From positions 186,001-250,000 of the forward strand of contig CBDCAU010000003.1 in the NCBI GenBank assembly GCA_965214115.1: DNA of 64,000 nucleotides. Direction: 5' to 3'. Source of the stretch: Owenweeksia sp965214115. Its GTDB lineage: Bacteria > Bacteroidota > Bacteroidia > Flavobacteriales > Schleiferiaceae. Shown piece by piece: positions 14,650 through 23,057 of this stretch. The notes below the pieces were generated by a model that did no database searches, was not told where the DNA came from, and saw only the letters and a program-made list of their open reading frames with translations. The stretch's first letter is position 1. The number at the start of each line of letters is the position of its first letter. The translations under genes and the position numbers were made by a program.

Positions 14650-15600
14650 ATGCCCATTTTCCAAAATTTAAACGCACCCCTGCAAAAAATAGGGGAAATC
14701 AAAGGCGTGGAACTGTGGATAAAACGTGAAGACCTGATTCACAAAGAGATAAGCGGTAACAAATGGCGCAAGCTCAAATATTATTTTGAAGATTTTCAGA
14801 AAAGTGGAAAGTTGGCGATTCTCACTTTTGGCGGGGCGTTTTCCAATCATTTGGCTGCCGTGGCCGCATTGGGCAAAATGACGGGGACGGATACAATGGC
14901 GATGGTGCGCGGCGAAGAAATTTCGAGCAATTCTACCTTAGATTTTTGTAGAGAAAATGGGGTGGAAATCCTGCCACTTTCCCGAAAGAAATACGCAACC
15001 AAAGATGAACCGGAATTTCTGCAAATGTTGAATGAGACTTTGCCCCAAGTTTATGTGATTCCCGAAGGTGGAAAAGGCCTGCTTGGCGTTTGGGGCTGCA
15101 CGGAAATTTTAGAAAATGTACCTGACGATTTTGATGTGATTGCTTGTTCGGGCGGAACAGGGACAACTATGACTGGGTTGCTTTTGAGTGGCTATTCTTC
15201 TGAATTTCAATTATATCCCGCATTGAAAGGTGGCCGATTTTTGTTGAAAGAAATCGAAATGCAAGTCGCTGTTTTTCAAGACTATTTCTCAACAGCGGGC
15301 GGCGGAAAAATTTCTGCGAAAGTGAAACTGACCGTCGAAGAAAAGTTTCATTTTGGCGGGTACGCCAAAGTAAACACGGAATTGATAGATTTTATGAATG
15401 ATTTCTATGAAAAATATCACATTCCGCTCGACCCCATTTATACCGGAAAAATGATGTTCGGAATATTCAAAAACATCGAAAACGGAAATTTTGCAAAAGG
15501 CACTAAAATTTTGGCTGTTCATACCGGAGGGTTACAGGGAATAAAAGGGATGAACAAAATATTATCAAAAATTGGATTACAAATAAATTATGAAAGCTAA
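14650..15600 (+). CDS. PLP-dependent D-cysteine desulfhydrase / ACC deaminase family enzyme
   Basis: A 316-residue fold-type II PLP enzyme. The lysine expected to bind PLP lies in SGNKWRKLKYYF. Other family features are TFGGAFSNHLAAVAALG, the phosphate-binding IACSGGTGTTMTGLL and the late AVHTGGLQG. Members break D-cysteine to pyruvate, H2S and ammonia, or deaminate 1-aminocyclopropane-1-carboxylate; sequence alone does not decide which, and desulfhydrase is the more likely activity. The stop overlaps the next gene by 11 bp, so the glucosaminidase gene is probably co-transcribed. Confidence 0.85.
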   Translation: MPIFQNLNAPLQKIGEIKGVELWIKREDLIHKEISGNKWRKLKYYFEDFQKSGKLAILTFGGAFSNHLAAVAALGKMTGTDTMAMVRGEEISSNSTLDFCRENGVEILPLSRKKYATKDEPEFLQMLNETLPQVYVIPEGGKGLLGVWGCTEILENVPDDFDVIACSGGTGTTMTGLLLSGYSSEFQLYPALKGGRFLLKEIEMQVAVFQDYFSTAGGGKISAKVKLTVEEKFHFGGYAKVNTELIDFMNDFYEKYHIPLDPIYTGKMMFGIFKNIENGNFAKGTKILAVHTGGLQGIKGMNKILSKIGLQINYES

Positions 15601-16480
15601 ACTCATTTTTACCACACTTTTTGGAGTGTTTTTTCTTTATGAAACAGCCGCTAAATCCGATACCGAGAAATACATTGAAGAATATAAGGATGCTGCCATT
15701 GAAGAAATGAAAGAATACGGCATCCCCGCCAGCATCACTTTGGCGCAAGGCATCTTGGAATCGGGGAGTGGCAACAGTTATTTGGCCACCGAAGCTAACA
15801 ATCACTTTGGCATCAAATGCCACCGCGACTGGGACGGCAAACGAATCTATTATTCGGACGACGAAGAAAACGAATGCTTCCGAGTGTATGATGATGCCGA
15901 AGAAAGCTACCGCGACCACTCGCTTTTTCTGACGGAGCGCGAGCGTTATTCCGAACTTTTTAAGCTATCGCCTACCGACTACAAAGCGTGGGCAAAAGGA
16001 CTTAAAAAAGCGGGCTATGCCACCAATAAACATTACGCCGATTTGTTGATTGATTTAATCGAAAAATATGAATTGCATAAATTGGATTTGGAGGGATTTA
16101 ATGAAGAATTGGATAAGGAAGAAAAGGAAATTTTTGATACCTATCAGGTAAATCTTTCCACCAATATGGTGAAGTTTATCAAAGTAAAAGAAGGCGATAC
16201 TTTTGAAAAAATAGCCGAGGCCACCGATAAGCGCGTGGAAGACCTATTGAAACACAATGAGTTGCGCTACGACGATACGCTTTCGGTAGGGCAAATTATT
16301 TATCTGCAACCTAAGCGCAAGCGCGCCGACCGCCAATTCCGCGTGCACAAAGTGGAGGAGGGGGAAACGATGTATTCCATTTCGCAAAAATTTGCCATCC
16401 GGTTGCGGCATTTGTATGAAATGAATGACAAGAAAGCGGGCTGGCAGCCGGCGGTAGGGCAGGTGGTGCGGCTGCGTTGA
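15590..16480 (+). CDS. LysM-containing N-acetylglucosaminidase
   Basis: A 296-residue secreted murein hydrolase. Signal peptide 1-22, then a glucosaminidase domain (GH73-like) at about 25-165 with the catalytic-region motif SITLAQGILESGSGNSYLATEANNHFGIKC and the late KAGYATNKHYADLLIDLIEKY. Two LysM modules follow, at about 195-240 (KVKEGDTFEKIAEATDKRVEDLLKHN) and 250-295 (KVEEGETMYSISQKFAIRLRHLYEMN). It should bind peptidoglycan through LysM and cut the glycan strands during growth or division. It overlaps the PLP enzyme gene. Confidence 0.92.
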   Translation: MKAKLIFTTLFGVFFLYETAAKSDTEKYIEEYKDAAIEEMKEYGIPASITLAQGILESGSGNSYLATEANNHFGIKCHRDWDGKRIYYSDDEENECFRVYDDAEESYRDHSLFLTERERYSELFKLSPTDYKAWAKGLKKAGYATNKHYADLLIDLIEKYELHKLDLEGFNEELDKEEKEIFDTYQVNLSTNMVKFIKVKEGDTFEKIAEATDKRVEDLLKHNELRYDDTLSVGQIIYLQPKRKRADRQFRVHKVEEGETMYSISQKFAIRLRHLYEMNDKKAGWQPAVGQVVRLR

Positions 16481-16486
16481 GTTTTT

Positions 16487-16494
16487 TATCTTTG
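16487..16494 (+). promoter_or_regulatory. TAnnTTTG promoter box 4 nt before the DUF433 reading frame
   Basis: TATCTTTG matches the consensus. The conserved DUF433 reading frame begins 4 nt later at ATT 16499, or 7 nt later at ATA 16502, leaving no room for a leader. Confidence 0.55.
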
Positions 16495-16498
16495 AATT

Positions 16499-16717
16499 AT
16501 TATAGAAAATGTCATAAATATCGACCCAAATATTTTGGGTGGAACGCCTGTTTTTAAAGGTACGCGCGTTCCCGTTGAAACTCTTTTCGACCATTTGGAA
16601 GGCGGTGTCGGCATTGAAGTATTTTTAGAGGATTTTCCTACGGTTCGTCGAGAATATGTTGAATCTGTTTTGAAAAAGAAGAGAATGAAGCCTATCAAAA
16701 AAGTTCCGAAATTATGA
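16499..16717 (+). CDS. DUF433 antitoxin-like protein, non-standard start
   Basis: A short winged-helix-like DUF433 protein: ENVINIDPNILGGTPVFKGTRVPVETLFDHLEGGVGIEVFLEDFPTVRREYVESVL carries the family signature GGxPxxKGTRxxV and the LEDFP segment. DUF433 proteins are antitoxins or toxin-associated regulators. The conserved N-terminus (ENVINIDPNIL) lies upstream of the only standard codon (TTG, 16535); in frame there are only ATT (16496, 16499) and ATA (16502) after a TGA stop. Translation probably begins on one of these, or the start has decayed. It overlaps the next gene by ATGA, forming a three-gene module. Confidence 0.75.
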   Translation: MIENVINIDPNILGGTPVFKGTRVPVETLFDHLEGGVGIEVFLEDFPTVRREYVESVLKKKRMKPIKKVPKL

Positions 16718-16947
16718 GCGAAGCCTATCAAAATACACTGCGCCAAGCGATGGCGCTTTCGGAAAAAGAAAGGGATTCTTTGGTTCAGATTTTATCGGAA
16801 ACCGTTGGAAATCAATCGAAAGGCGAATCGGATGAAATTGAAAATGCTTGGATGAAGGTGGCCGAGAGAAGATTGAAAGAAATGAAATCGGGGACGGCCA
16901 AAACGCTGACTTGGGAAGAGTTTAAAACCAAAATGGCCGAGCGGTGA
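16714..16947 (+). CDS. addiction module antitoxin component (Unstab_antitox type)
   Basis: A 77-residue acidic, helical protein of the putative addiction module component family: MSEAYQNTLRQAMALSEKERDSLVQILSETV begins with the conserved helix, and it ends TLTWEEFKTKMAER with the family's late WEE motif. It would neutralise the ParE-type protein encoded next. It overlaps both neighbours (ATGA with DUF433, and the toxin's GTG start at 16944). Confidence 0.85.
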   Translation: MSEAYQNTLRQAMALSEKERDSLVQILSETVGNQSKGESDEIENAWMKVAERRLKEMKSGTAKTLTWEEFKTKMAER

Positions 16948-17243
16948 AAGACTTCGATTTTCACGATTCCGTCTATGCAGAGTTCGAGGAGGCTATTGAA
17001 TATTATGAAGCAATTAGTGAAGAGTTAGGGCAATCTTTCAAGGAAAATTATGAACGATTGGTAGAGGAAATTATCGAAAATCCCACACGGGTCAGTTTTC
17101 GTGATAAAGCCAATGAAATTAGGCGCGGTTTTATGGAAAGATTTCCTTACATTTTATTATACAAAATTGAGGAAAAGGAAATTTATTTTTTGGCCTTAGC
17201 CCACGAAAGAAAACAACCCAACTACTGGAAAAACCGCCTCTAA
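16944..17243 (+). CDS. RelE/ParE-family toxin
   Basis: A 99-residue RelE/ParE-superfamily protein starting on GTG at 16944, which overlaps the antitoxin stop. Typical features are DSVYAEFEEAIEYYEAISEELGQSFKENYERLVEEI, then FRDKANEIRRGFMERFPYILLYKIEEKEIYFLALAHERKQPNYWKNRL, with the closing R/H-rich strand. ParE relatives inhibit gyrase and RelE relatives cut mRNA; the layout here is more ParE-like. It is convergent with the PqiA-like gene and overlaps its 3' end by 4 bp. Confidence 0.88.
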   Translation: MKDFDFHDSVYAEFEEAIEYYEAISEELGQSFKENYERLVEEIIENPTRVSFRDKANEIRRGFMERFPYILLYKIEEKEIYFLALAHERKQPNYWKNRL

Positions 17244-18529
17244 TTTCCCCCTTCCCTTTGTTCCAGTTTCTTCAAAATCCCGCTCAATATCAAACTGAAA
17301 AGCACGAAGGCCAAGAACAAATGGAAGCCGGGCTGGAGGTTTGTCCCGTTGGTGGAAATGGAAGTGAGCAAGTCGGAATTGACATCGAAGGCGGAGAGCT
17401 GGTCGTCCAAAATGCCATCGAACGCAACGTAGCTCATAAAAATGGCCACCACCATTACGTCCGCCATCGACCATTTCCCACTTTTAAAAGCGAGCCATTT
17501 CAGGACGGGATTTTTGCGGATTTTGGAGCCGCCGAAAAGATGTAATTGTCCTGAAACCAGCTTGCTAATCGGCAAAATTACGCTGAAAGCCAAGATGAGA
17601 AACCCCACTATTTTGGAATCAAATCGCGTGGCTTGCAGCAATAGAAATACCACTTGCAAAATGCTTTTGCTCCGGTAAAAAAGCATTTGATTTTCAAAGA
17701 CGATATGCTCGCCCATCAGCGTCAAATCCACCAGCCCGATGCGCGCGTCAATTTCTATCATCGGTGTGGCCAAACCAGTGAGCAAAACCAAAAGACCCAA
17801 TGCAATGCAAATCCCGAAATAAACCCGTTGCAAATTTTCATTTTTAAGAAAATAAAACCAGCCCAACAAAGAAAGTACGAGAAGCCCCAAAACTGGATAC
17901 ATAAAGTTATAGCCTTCTCGTTCTAAATTTTTTGCTTTATGGCTTAAAGTTTTGTTGTATTCTTGGCGATTTTCTACATTGTATTTCGCATACATTTCCG
18001 TAAAAACTACCGAATCAGCATCATAGATTTGAGAGGTGAATTTATTAAGCTGCTCCAAGGCCACGGCCTTCAGCCGATCCTTACTTTTTTCGGAAGTTAC
18101 TTCATCCACTATGGCCGCGCTGAACCTCGGCGCTTCCTTCCGCAGCTCGTCCCAATCCACAAAAGCATTTACGGCCCATTTGCGGATGGTCTTTTTCAGG
18201 CCCTCGTCATTTTGGTTCACGGTGGTTTTGGCTTGGTCGATTACCGTGTAAAGAATTTCTGTAATTTCGGTTTCGATTTTTTCTTCTTGGCTCTCGGTCA
18301 GCTCAAAGTTTTCGATTTGACCCACGATGACGTTCGTCACTTCATCTTCCCATTCGTTTACTGATAGCAGGCCACGCTCCACGGCGTTCACGTTGCTGAA
18401 ATCATCAAGAATGTCCGCCCGCTGCTGGGTGGTTTGGTAAATTTGATAACAACAAAAAGCCACACCGGCCAAAACGGGCAGAGCGGTAAGAATGAGCAAC
18501 CATTTTTTAGAAGTAGTGGAAATAGACAA
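17240..18529 (-). CDS. PqiA-family membrane protein with periplasmic N-terminal domain
   Basis: A 429-residue protein. There is one N-terminal membrane helix (about 9-28), then a soluble helical region of about 170 residues rich in acidic residues. The C-terminal part has four or more helices resembling paraquat-inducible protein A: GICIALGLLVLLTGLATPMIEIDARI, SKIVGFLILAFSVILPISKLVSGQLH, KSGKWSMADVMVVAIFMSYVAFDG, FHLFLAFVLFSLILSGIL. The KSGKWSMADV motif is typical of PqiA. Family members act in envelope lipid homeostasis with MCE proteins; no MCE gene is next to it here. The large N-terminal domain is not part of the E. coli protein. Confidence 0.82.
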   Translation of the reverse strand: MSISTTSKKWLLILTALPVLAGVAFCCYQIYQTTQQRADILDDFSNVNAVERGLLSVNEWEDEVTNVIVGQIENFELTESQEEKIETEITEILYTVIDQAKTTVNQNDEGLKKTIRKWAVNAFVDWDELRKEAPRFSAAIVDEVTSEKSKDRLKAVALEQLNKFTSQIYDADSVVFTEMYAKYNVENRQEYNKTLSHKAKNLEREGYNFMYPVLGLLVLSLLGWFYFLKNENLQRVYFGICIALGLLVLLTGLATPMIEIDARIGLVDLTLMGEHIVFENQMLFYRSKSILQVVFLLLQATRFDSKIVGFLILAFSVILPISKLVSGQLHLFGGSKIRKNPVLKWLAFKSGKWSMADVMVVAIFMSYVAFDGILDDQLSAFDVNSDLLTSISTNGTNLQPGFHLFLAFVLFSLILSGILKKLEQREGGN

Positions 18530-18600
18530 AGCGTTGAGTTTTAAAAAGAGCTTCGCAATGTAGCAATTTTTCGTTATGTAAGAATTGTATTATAAAAAAT

Positions 18601-21234
18601 TTACTGCAATAAATAGCAAATCACGGTGCCATCTTCACTGTAAGTTATTATGTTGATTTGCTCGTTCCGTTTGAGCGAACCCATATCAAAAGCGCCCTGC
18701 GAGAAAACCGGAAAGCCCGAGAGCAGGTTGCCTTCGCTATCAAAAATGCGAATTTCCTCAGCGCGGCGGCTGTAGGCAGCGATATAAGTTTTTCCGTTTA
18801 AAATCATCGCTTTTGGCGCATCAGAAATGGCATTTTCAAATTCAATATTCCAAGGATTTTCGTCATCTTTTAGATACAGATTTTTATCAGAAGTAAAAAT
18901 CATTTTTTCATCAAAAAATAAAAAGTGTTCGGCCGTTAAATCATCTTCATAAAAGAGACTGTCCGCTTTGCCATTCAGTTGCAGCGTGACCAAACGACCC
19001 AATTTTGAAATGGACAAGATTTCAGAGTTCTCAAAACTTTCCTGTTTGCGGAAGTAAAAATTAGGTAGCAAATTTGGAAGTCTGTCGATATTTTTTACCC
19101 GTTTTTCGCCACGACGATTGAGAAGTAAAATCTCTCCATTTTTGGCATAAGCTAAAATCACATCCTTTCCATCATAAGAAAAGTGTTGAGGTTTTGCAAT
19201 AATGGGACTACTAATTTTCTTAAAATTCCACCCCGAAACTTCTTTTCCATTTTTATCATAATTTTTTAAACTACTACCGATGGGAACAACCATTCGATAA
19301 TCCCGCGTATCGGCATAATCAAATACCGCCATTGGTGCAGTAGCTTTTTTAGGAAATTTCAATGGAAAATTTTCGACATTTCTACCTAATCTATCCAAAA
19401 CATATAGCGAATTTTCGGTATTGAAAACCATCTGCAATTTCCGGTTTTTGTAAAAATCCACTTGATGAATTTCACCTAAAATTTTCCCATCCAACGGGAT
19501 TGCCCACAAAATCTTCCCATCATTTTGCAAAAGATAGAGGTTATTCTTTTCGTCCTGAATTGCAATATCCAGTTGATTTACAAGGTGATTTTTCAAAAAT
19601 TGCGGCGTGCCCACGGCGGGATTTTTAAGCGGAGTGCTCCATTGGCGAACCACCGAGGCCTGCTCTTCATTTGGAAAAAGACCCGCGTAAAAATTCGTGA
19701 AAACCGCGTCATCACTCACTTTCAGTTGCAAGGCTGACCAACTTACGGTTTTTAGGGCGGCTTGGTTTTCCTTCAGAATTTTGAAATTTTCGGAAGATAA
19801 ATTTGCGCCTATCCAAGGCAAAAAAGCGGGAGTGGAGGCGAAAATGGAAAGGTGCTGGCGGTCGGGCAATTCTTGATTGAATTTTAAAAAGCCGGCGTCT
19901 TTGCCAAAAGTCTTGCTATCCAAGACGTCATTTAAAACGCCTTTCAAAACGGTCAAATCATTGGCGAAAAACGCAAACCCTTCTGCCACAGCAAAATATG
20001 GTTTGTAAAAATCCTCGAACAAACGCCCGTAAAAACGGGGCAACGCATTTTCGGGTTTTATTTTTTTGATGATAATCCCGCGATACCCCTCGATGAAATT
20101 CAGGTCGGAAATGGAATCAAGGGCGCTTTGCGCAGCTTTTTCCGAGCGGCATTTGAAGTAGGCCACACTGCGGTTTTGGCCTTCTAATCCATTGAAAGAG
20201 AAAGTGCCCATCTCCGTGTCCACCCAGTTAAGAAGCACGTTTTCAGGTACTTGCGACACCTGTTTCAAAAGTTGATTGTGCCTGCGCAGCCGCCCATCTT
20301 TTTTGAGGTAGTCGCGGTAATTCCGGTAAAATTGTTCGGCATTTCCAAAAGTCATCGAAATCCAAATCCCCGTATTCAGCGGGATGATTTCCGCTGCCAC
20401 GCTTTCCTGCGGCGCGATGTTTTGCAAGCATTGCAAATAATACGGCGCATCGCGGGGCGCGAGGGTCAGCCCCGTGAGCAAAAGCGCGTTTTCTTCCAGT
20501 TGCAAATCCAACTCGGCCCAAGTCCCCATTTTCTTCAAAAAAGAAGCATCGCTGTTGGGAAACCATTTTTGAAAGAGGGGCTGGGCTTCCGCAAAATTCA
20601 CGTACACATTTGCCAAATCTTTAGGAGCGGCGGTTTCTTTTAACTTTTGAAAATCAGCGTTTTGGAGCAAATTGCTTGCGCTGGCCATTTGCCGGATACC
20701 CGCCTCCAACAAAGCGCGGTTTCCGCTTATCAACCAAATGTTTTGATGGGAACAGAAATAAAAATCAGAACCGCTACTGTCCTTGGCAGCGAAAGTCCAC
20801 AACTCGGCATCGGCGTAGTTTCGCTTAGAGAAATGGTAAGAATTTACAAGATTTTGCGATAGTTTTTTTTCCCAATGTAAAGAAGCGGGCTCCAGCCAAA
20901 GCACGTCGAACTTTTCCGCGCCACTGAGCGCTATGGCAGCAATGGCGGGGCGTTCGTTTAAAAAATTTGATAGGCTGTCTTTTTCAAAAAAGCCCGACAA
21001 TTCTCGCAAACGATTTTGAAAACTGGAAACGGCGGGCAAACTATCGGCGGCGGCAAAAAACGGAGTATTTTTTATCTGAGAGGTAAGCGATTGGAAATCA
21101 TCTATTTGAATTACAATAGCGGAGTTTTGAGGGACGGCGACCCATAAATCCACTTTGGGCGCGGTATCGCGTGGGCAACTCGTCAAAAAAATCTGAAAGA
21201 AAATAGTCCAAAAAAGGACGGTGAAAAACCGCAT
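18601..21234 (-). CDS. large propeller-bearing lipoprotein
   Basis: An 877-residue predicted lipoprotein: MRFFTVLFWTIFFQIFLTSC has lipobox LTSC at Cys20. Residues about 30-540 resemble a DUF3352-like substrate-trap fold (NTPFFAAADSLPAVSSFQNRL, RPAIAAIALSGAEKFDVLWLEP). The C-terminal third, about 580-870, is a run of beta-propeller blades (NLYLLQNDGKILWAIPLDGKILGEI, GEILLLNRRGEKRVKNIDRL, EEIRIFDSEGNLLSGFPVF). It probably faces the periplasm or cell surface. The start at 21234 follows a TACTTTTG promoter box; the upstream start at 21267 would lie before that box. Confidence 0.75.
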   Translation of the reverse strand: MRFFTVLFWTIFFQIFLTSCPRDTAPKVDLWVAVPQNSAIVIQIDDFQSLTSQIKNTPFFAAADSLPAVSSFQNRLRELSGFFEKDSLSNFLNERPAIAAIALSGAEKFDVLWLEPASLHWEKKLSQNLVNSYHFSKRNYADAELWTFAAKDSSGSDFYFCSHQNIWLISGNRALLEAGIRQMASASNLLQNADFQKLKETAAPKDLANVYVNFAEAQPLFQKWFPNSDASFLKKMGTWAELDLQLEENALLLTGLTLAPRDAPYYLQCLQNIAPQESVAAEIIPLNTGIWISMTFGNAEQFYRNYRDYLKKDGRLRRHNQLLKQVSQVPENVLLNWVDTEMGTFSFNGLEGQNRSVAYFKCRSEKAAQSALDSISDLNFIEGYRGIIIKKIKPENALPRFYGRLFEDFYKPYFAVAEGFAFFANDLTVLKGVLNDVLDSKTFGKDAGFLKFNQELPDRQHLSIFASTPAFLPWIGANLSSENFKILKENQAALKTVSWSALQLKVSDDAVFTNFYAGLFPNEEQASVVRQWSTPLKNPAVGTPQFLKNHLVNQLDIAIQDEKNNLYLLQNDGKILWAIPLDGKILGEIHQVDFYKNRKLQMVFNTENSLYVLDRLGRNVENFPLKFPKKATAPMAVFDYADTRDYRMVVPIGSSLKNYDKNGKEVSGWNFKKISSPIIAKPQHFSYDGKDVILAYAKNGEILLLNRRGEKRVKNIDRLPNLLPNFYFRKQESFENSEILSISKLGRLVTLQLNGKADSLFYEDDLTAEHFLFFDEKMIFTSDKNLYLKDDENPWNIEFENAISDAPKAMILNGKTYIAAYSRRAEEIRIFDSEGNLLSGFPVFSQGAFDMGSLKRNEQINIITYSEDGTVICYLLQ

Positions 21235-21253
21235 ATTTCCAAGAAATTTCGCG

Positions 21254-21261
21254 CAAAAGTA
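21254..21261 (-). promoter_or_regulatory. TAnnTTTG promoter box for the propeller lipoprotein
   Basis: TACTTTTG on the minus strand, 20 nt before the start at 21234. It decides against the alternative start at 21267. Confidence 0.55.
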
Positions 21262-21276
21262 AAGCAATGGAAAACG

Positions 21277-21888
21277 CTAAATCGGTTGAACTTCCTTTTT
21301 GGGAAGAAGCGCAAAACTGCGGCGATGCCAAGGCGAAACCCCCACCTCCCGAATGGCGGAACGGTGCGCCACCGTTGGGTATCCCTTGTTTTTGTGCCAG
21401 CCGTATTTTGGAAAATCGGCGGCCAGTTTTGCCATAAATTCATCGCGGTGCGTTTTGGCCAAGACCGAGGCGGCGGAAATATTTTTGAATTTTGAATCGC
21501 CTTTGATAATGCAATGATGTTTTAGATTTTCAAAAGGCGTGAAACGGTTGCCGTCAATCAGCAAACATTCCGGTCGGATTTTCAGGTTTTGCACGGCGCG
21601 GTGCATCGCCAAAAAGCTGGCGTTGAGGATGTTGATCTCGTCAATTTCTTTATTGGAAACTTGCGCCACCGACCAAGTAAGCGCTTTTTTTTCGATGAAA
21701 ACCCGCAGAATGTTGCGGTCGGTTTCGGTCATCAATTTGCTGTCGTTCAATAATTTGTGGCGGAAATTATAGGGTAAAATCACGGCGGCGGCAAAAACAG
21801 GGCCGGCGAGGCAGCCGCGTCCAGCTTCATCGCAACCCGCTTCGAGTTTGCCTTTTTGATGGAAATTTCGTAACCTTTTCTTGGTCAT
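21277..21888 (-). CDS. rnhB: ribonuclease HII
   Basis: A 203-residue type 2 RNase H, which cuts the RNA strand of RNA-DNA hybrids and nicks at misincorporated ribonucleotides. The catalytic residues appear in AGCDEAGRGCLAGPVFAAAVIL (D-E-A-G-R-G) and in LLIDGNRF, followed by SKFKNISAASVLAKTHRDEFM and the late HKNKGYPTVAHRSAIREVGVSPWHRRSF. The start at 21888 (MTKKRL) forms an ATGA overlap with the GT4 gene. The longer start at 21918 is less likely. Confidence 0.96.
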   Translation of the reverse strand: MTKKRLRNFHQKGKLEAGCDEAGRGCLAGPVFAAAVILPYNFRHKLLNDSKLMTETDRNILRVFIEKKALTWSVAQVSNKEIDEINILNASFLAMHRAVQNLKIRPECLLIDGNRFTPFENLKHHCIIKGDSKFKNISAASVLAKTHRDEFMAKLAADFPKYGWHKNKGYPTVAHRSAIREVGVSPWHRRSFALLPKKEVQPI

Positions 21889-23006
21889 TGCGCCAATGTT
21901 TTTTCGATACTTTTCCACATCATTTCAGCCGATTTGTCCCAACTAAAAAGTCTCGACCTTTCTTCTCCTCTTTTGATTAAATTTCGGCGAATTTTTTCAT
22001 CCTCCATTTGAAACATCGCATTGGCAATTTCTTCGATGGCATTGGGAGGGCATAAAATGGCGGCGTCACCCGCTACCTCCGGCATCGAAGTTTCGGTGGA
22101 CGTAATCACGGGTGTTTTGCATTGAAAAGCCTCGACAATGGGAATTCCAAAACCCTCAAAATGAGACACGAAAAGGAGAGCTTCAGCAGAGGCGAGAACT
22201 TCACTTAACGCATTGCCTTCCAGTCTTCCCGCAAAGGTAATTTCATCTTTGAAGGGATGGTTTTCATAGGTCATTTCAATGTCTTGGTTGAGAAACATTT
22301 TTTCGCCCACGATCAAAAAGCCGTTTTTTCCTCCCCGCTTTTTATACAGTTCAAAAGCCCTTAGCATTCCAGTAATATTTTTACGCGGATTGAGCGCGCC
22401 AATGAATATAAAATACGGATTTCCTTGATTGATTTCGAGTTGGATTTCTTTCTTCTTTTCAAAAGAAACAGATTCAAAAAAATTACCTACTCCATTGTAA
22501 ACCAAATCTATCTTCTTTTCGGAAATTTTGTAGCGATTGGAAATATCTTTTTTAGAATAGCTGCTTACCGTGGCAATCCGGTCCGCCTTTTCGGCAAATT
22601 TTGGAAAGTATTTCAAATAATAATGACGGGCGATTTTGGGAATGTTTTCCGGGAACTTTTCAAAATTCAAATCGTGAATCACTGGCAGGCTTTTGATTTT
22701 CGCGCGAAGCGAAAGATGGCCATCAGGGGAAATAAACAAATCAGGTTGGAGTTTGCGGAAGGCGCGCGGTAGCCCGATTTCATACCAAACGTGCCATAAA
22801 TAAGGATGGCGCGCGGGCGGCCGTACCACCATCGGAGTCACGTTTTTCCCAAAAACAAATTCGTCCGAAAATGGGCGGTCGAACAGAAAAACCCACTCAA
22901 TTTCAGGGTGTTGCGCGGTGAGCCGCTTGAAGATTTCATAGGTGAACCAGCCGATCCCCTCCAGCTTTCCGCGCAGCAGCATCCGCGTATTTACGGCTAT
23001 TTTCAC
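21885..23006 (-). CDS. glycosyltransferase family 4 protein, GTG start and leaderless promoter
   Basis: A 373-residue GT-B glycosyltransferase. The N-terminus KIAVNTRMLLRGKLEGIGWFTYEIFKRL is the acceptor domain with its GxGxxTYE loop. The C-terminal donor domain has GALNPRKNITGMLRAFELYKK, FAGRLEGNALSEVLASAEALLFVSHFEGFGIPIVEAFQCKTPVITS (E-x7-E motif) and SMPEVAGDAA. It probably adds a sugar in surface-polysaccharide synthesis, consistent with the divergent flippase, Wzz-like and ligase genes. The best start is GTG at 23006, only 4 nt after a TATCTTTG box. The frame continues upstream to 23153 but without family similarity. Confidence 0.9.
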   Translation of the reverse strand: MKIAVNTRMLLRGKLEGIGWFTYEIFKRLTAQHPEIEWVFLFDRPFSDEFVFGKNVTPMVVRPPARHPYLWHVWYEIGLPRAFRKLQPDLFISPDGHLSLRAKIKSLPVIHDLNFEKFPENIPKIARHYYLKYFPKFAEKADRIATVSSYSKKDISNRYKISEKKIDLVYNGVGNFFESVSFEKKKEIQLEINQGNPYFIFIGALNPRKNITGMLRAFELYKKRGGKNGFLIVGEKMFLNQDIEMTYENHPFKDEITFAGRLEGNALSEVLASAEALLFVSHFEGFGIPIVEAFQCKTPVITSTETSMPEVAGDAAILCPPNAIEEIANAMFQMEDEKIRRNLIKRGEERSRLFSWDKSAEMMWKSIEKTLAQ

Positions 23007-23010
23007 CCGC

Positions 23011-23018
23011 CAAAGATA
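23011..23018 (-). promoter_or_regulatory. TAnnTTTG box for GT4, 4 nt before its GTG start
   Basis: TATCTTTG on the minus strand followed by GCGG and then the GTG start. A transcript from here would have essentially no 5' leader. Confidence 0.55.
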
Positions 23019-23033
23019 GTTTGGGCAATCGTT

Positions 23034-23041
23034 TACCTTTG
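23034..23041 (+). promoter_or_regulatory. TAnnTTTG box for the flippase operon
   Basis: TACCTTTG, 16 nt before the flippase start at 23058. It lies back to back with the GT4 box at 23011-23018, giving a compact divergent promoter. Confidence 0.55.
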
Positions 23042-23057
23042 GCGCAGTTTCCTTGCT

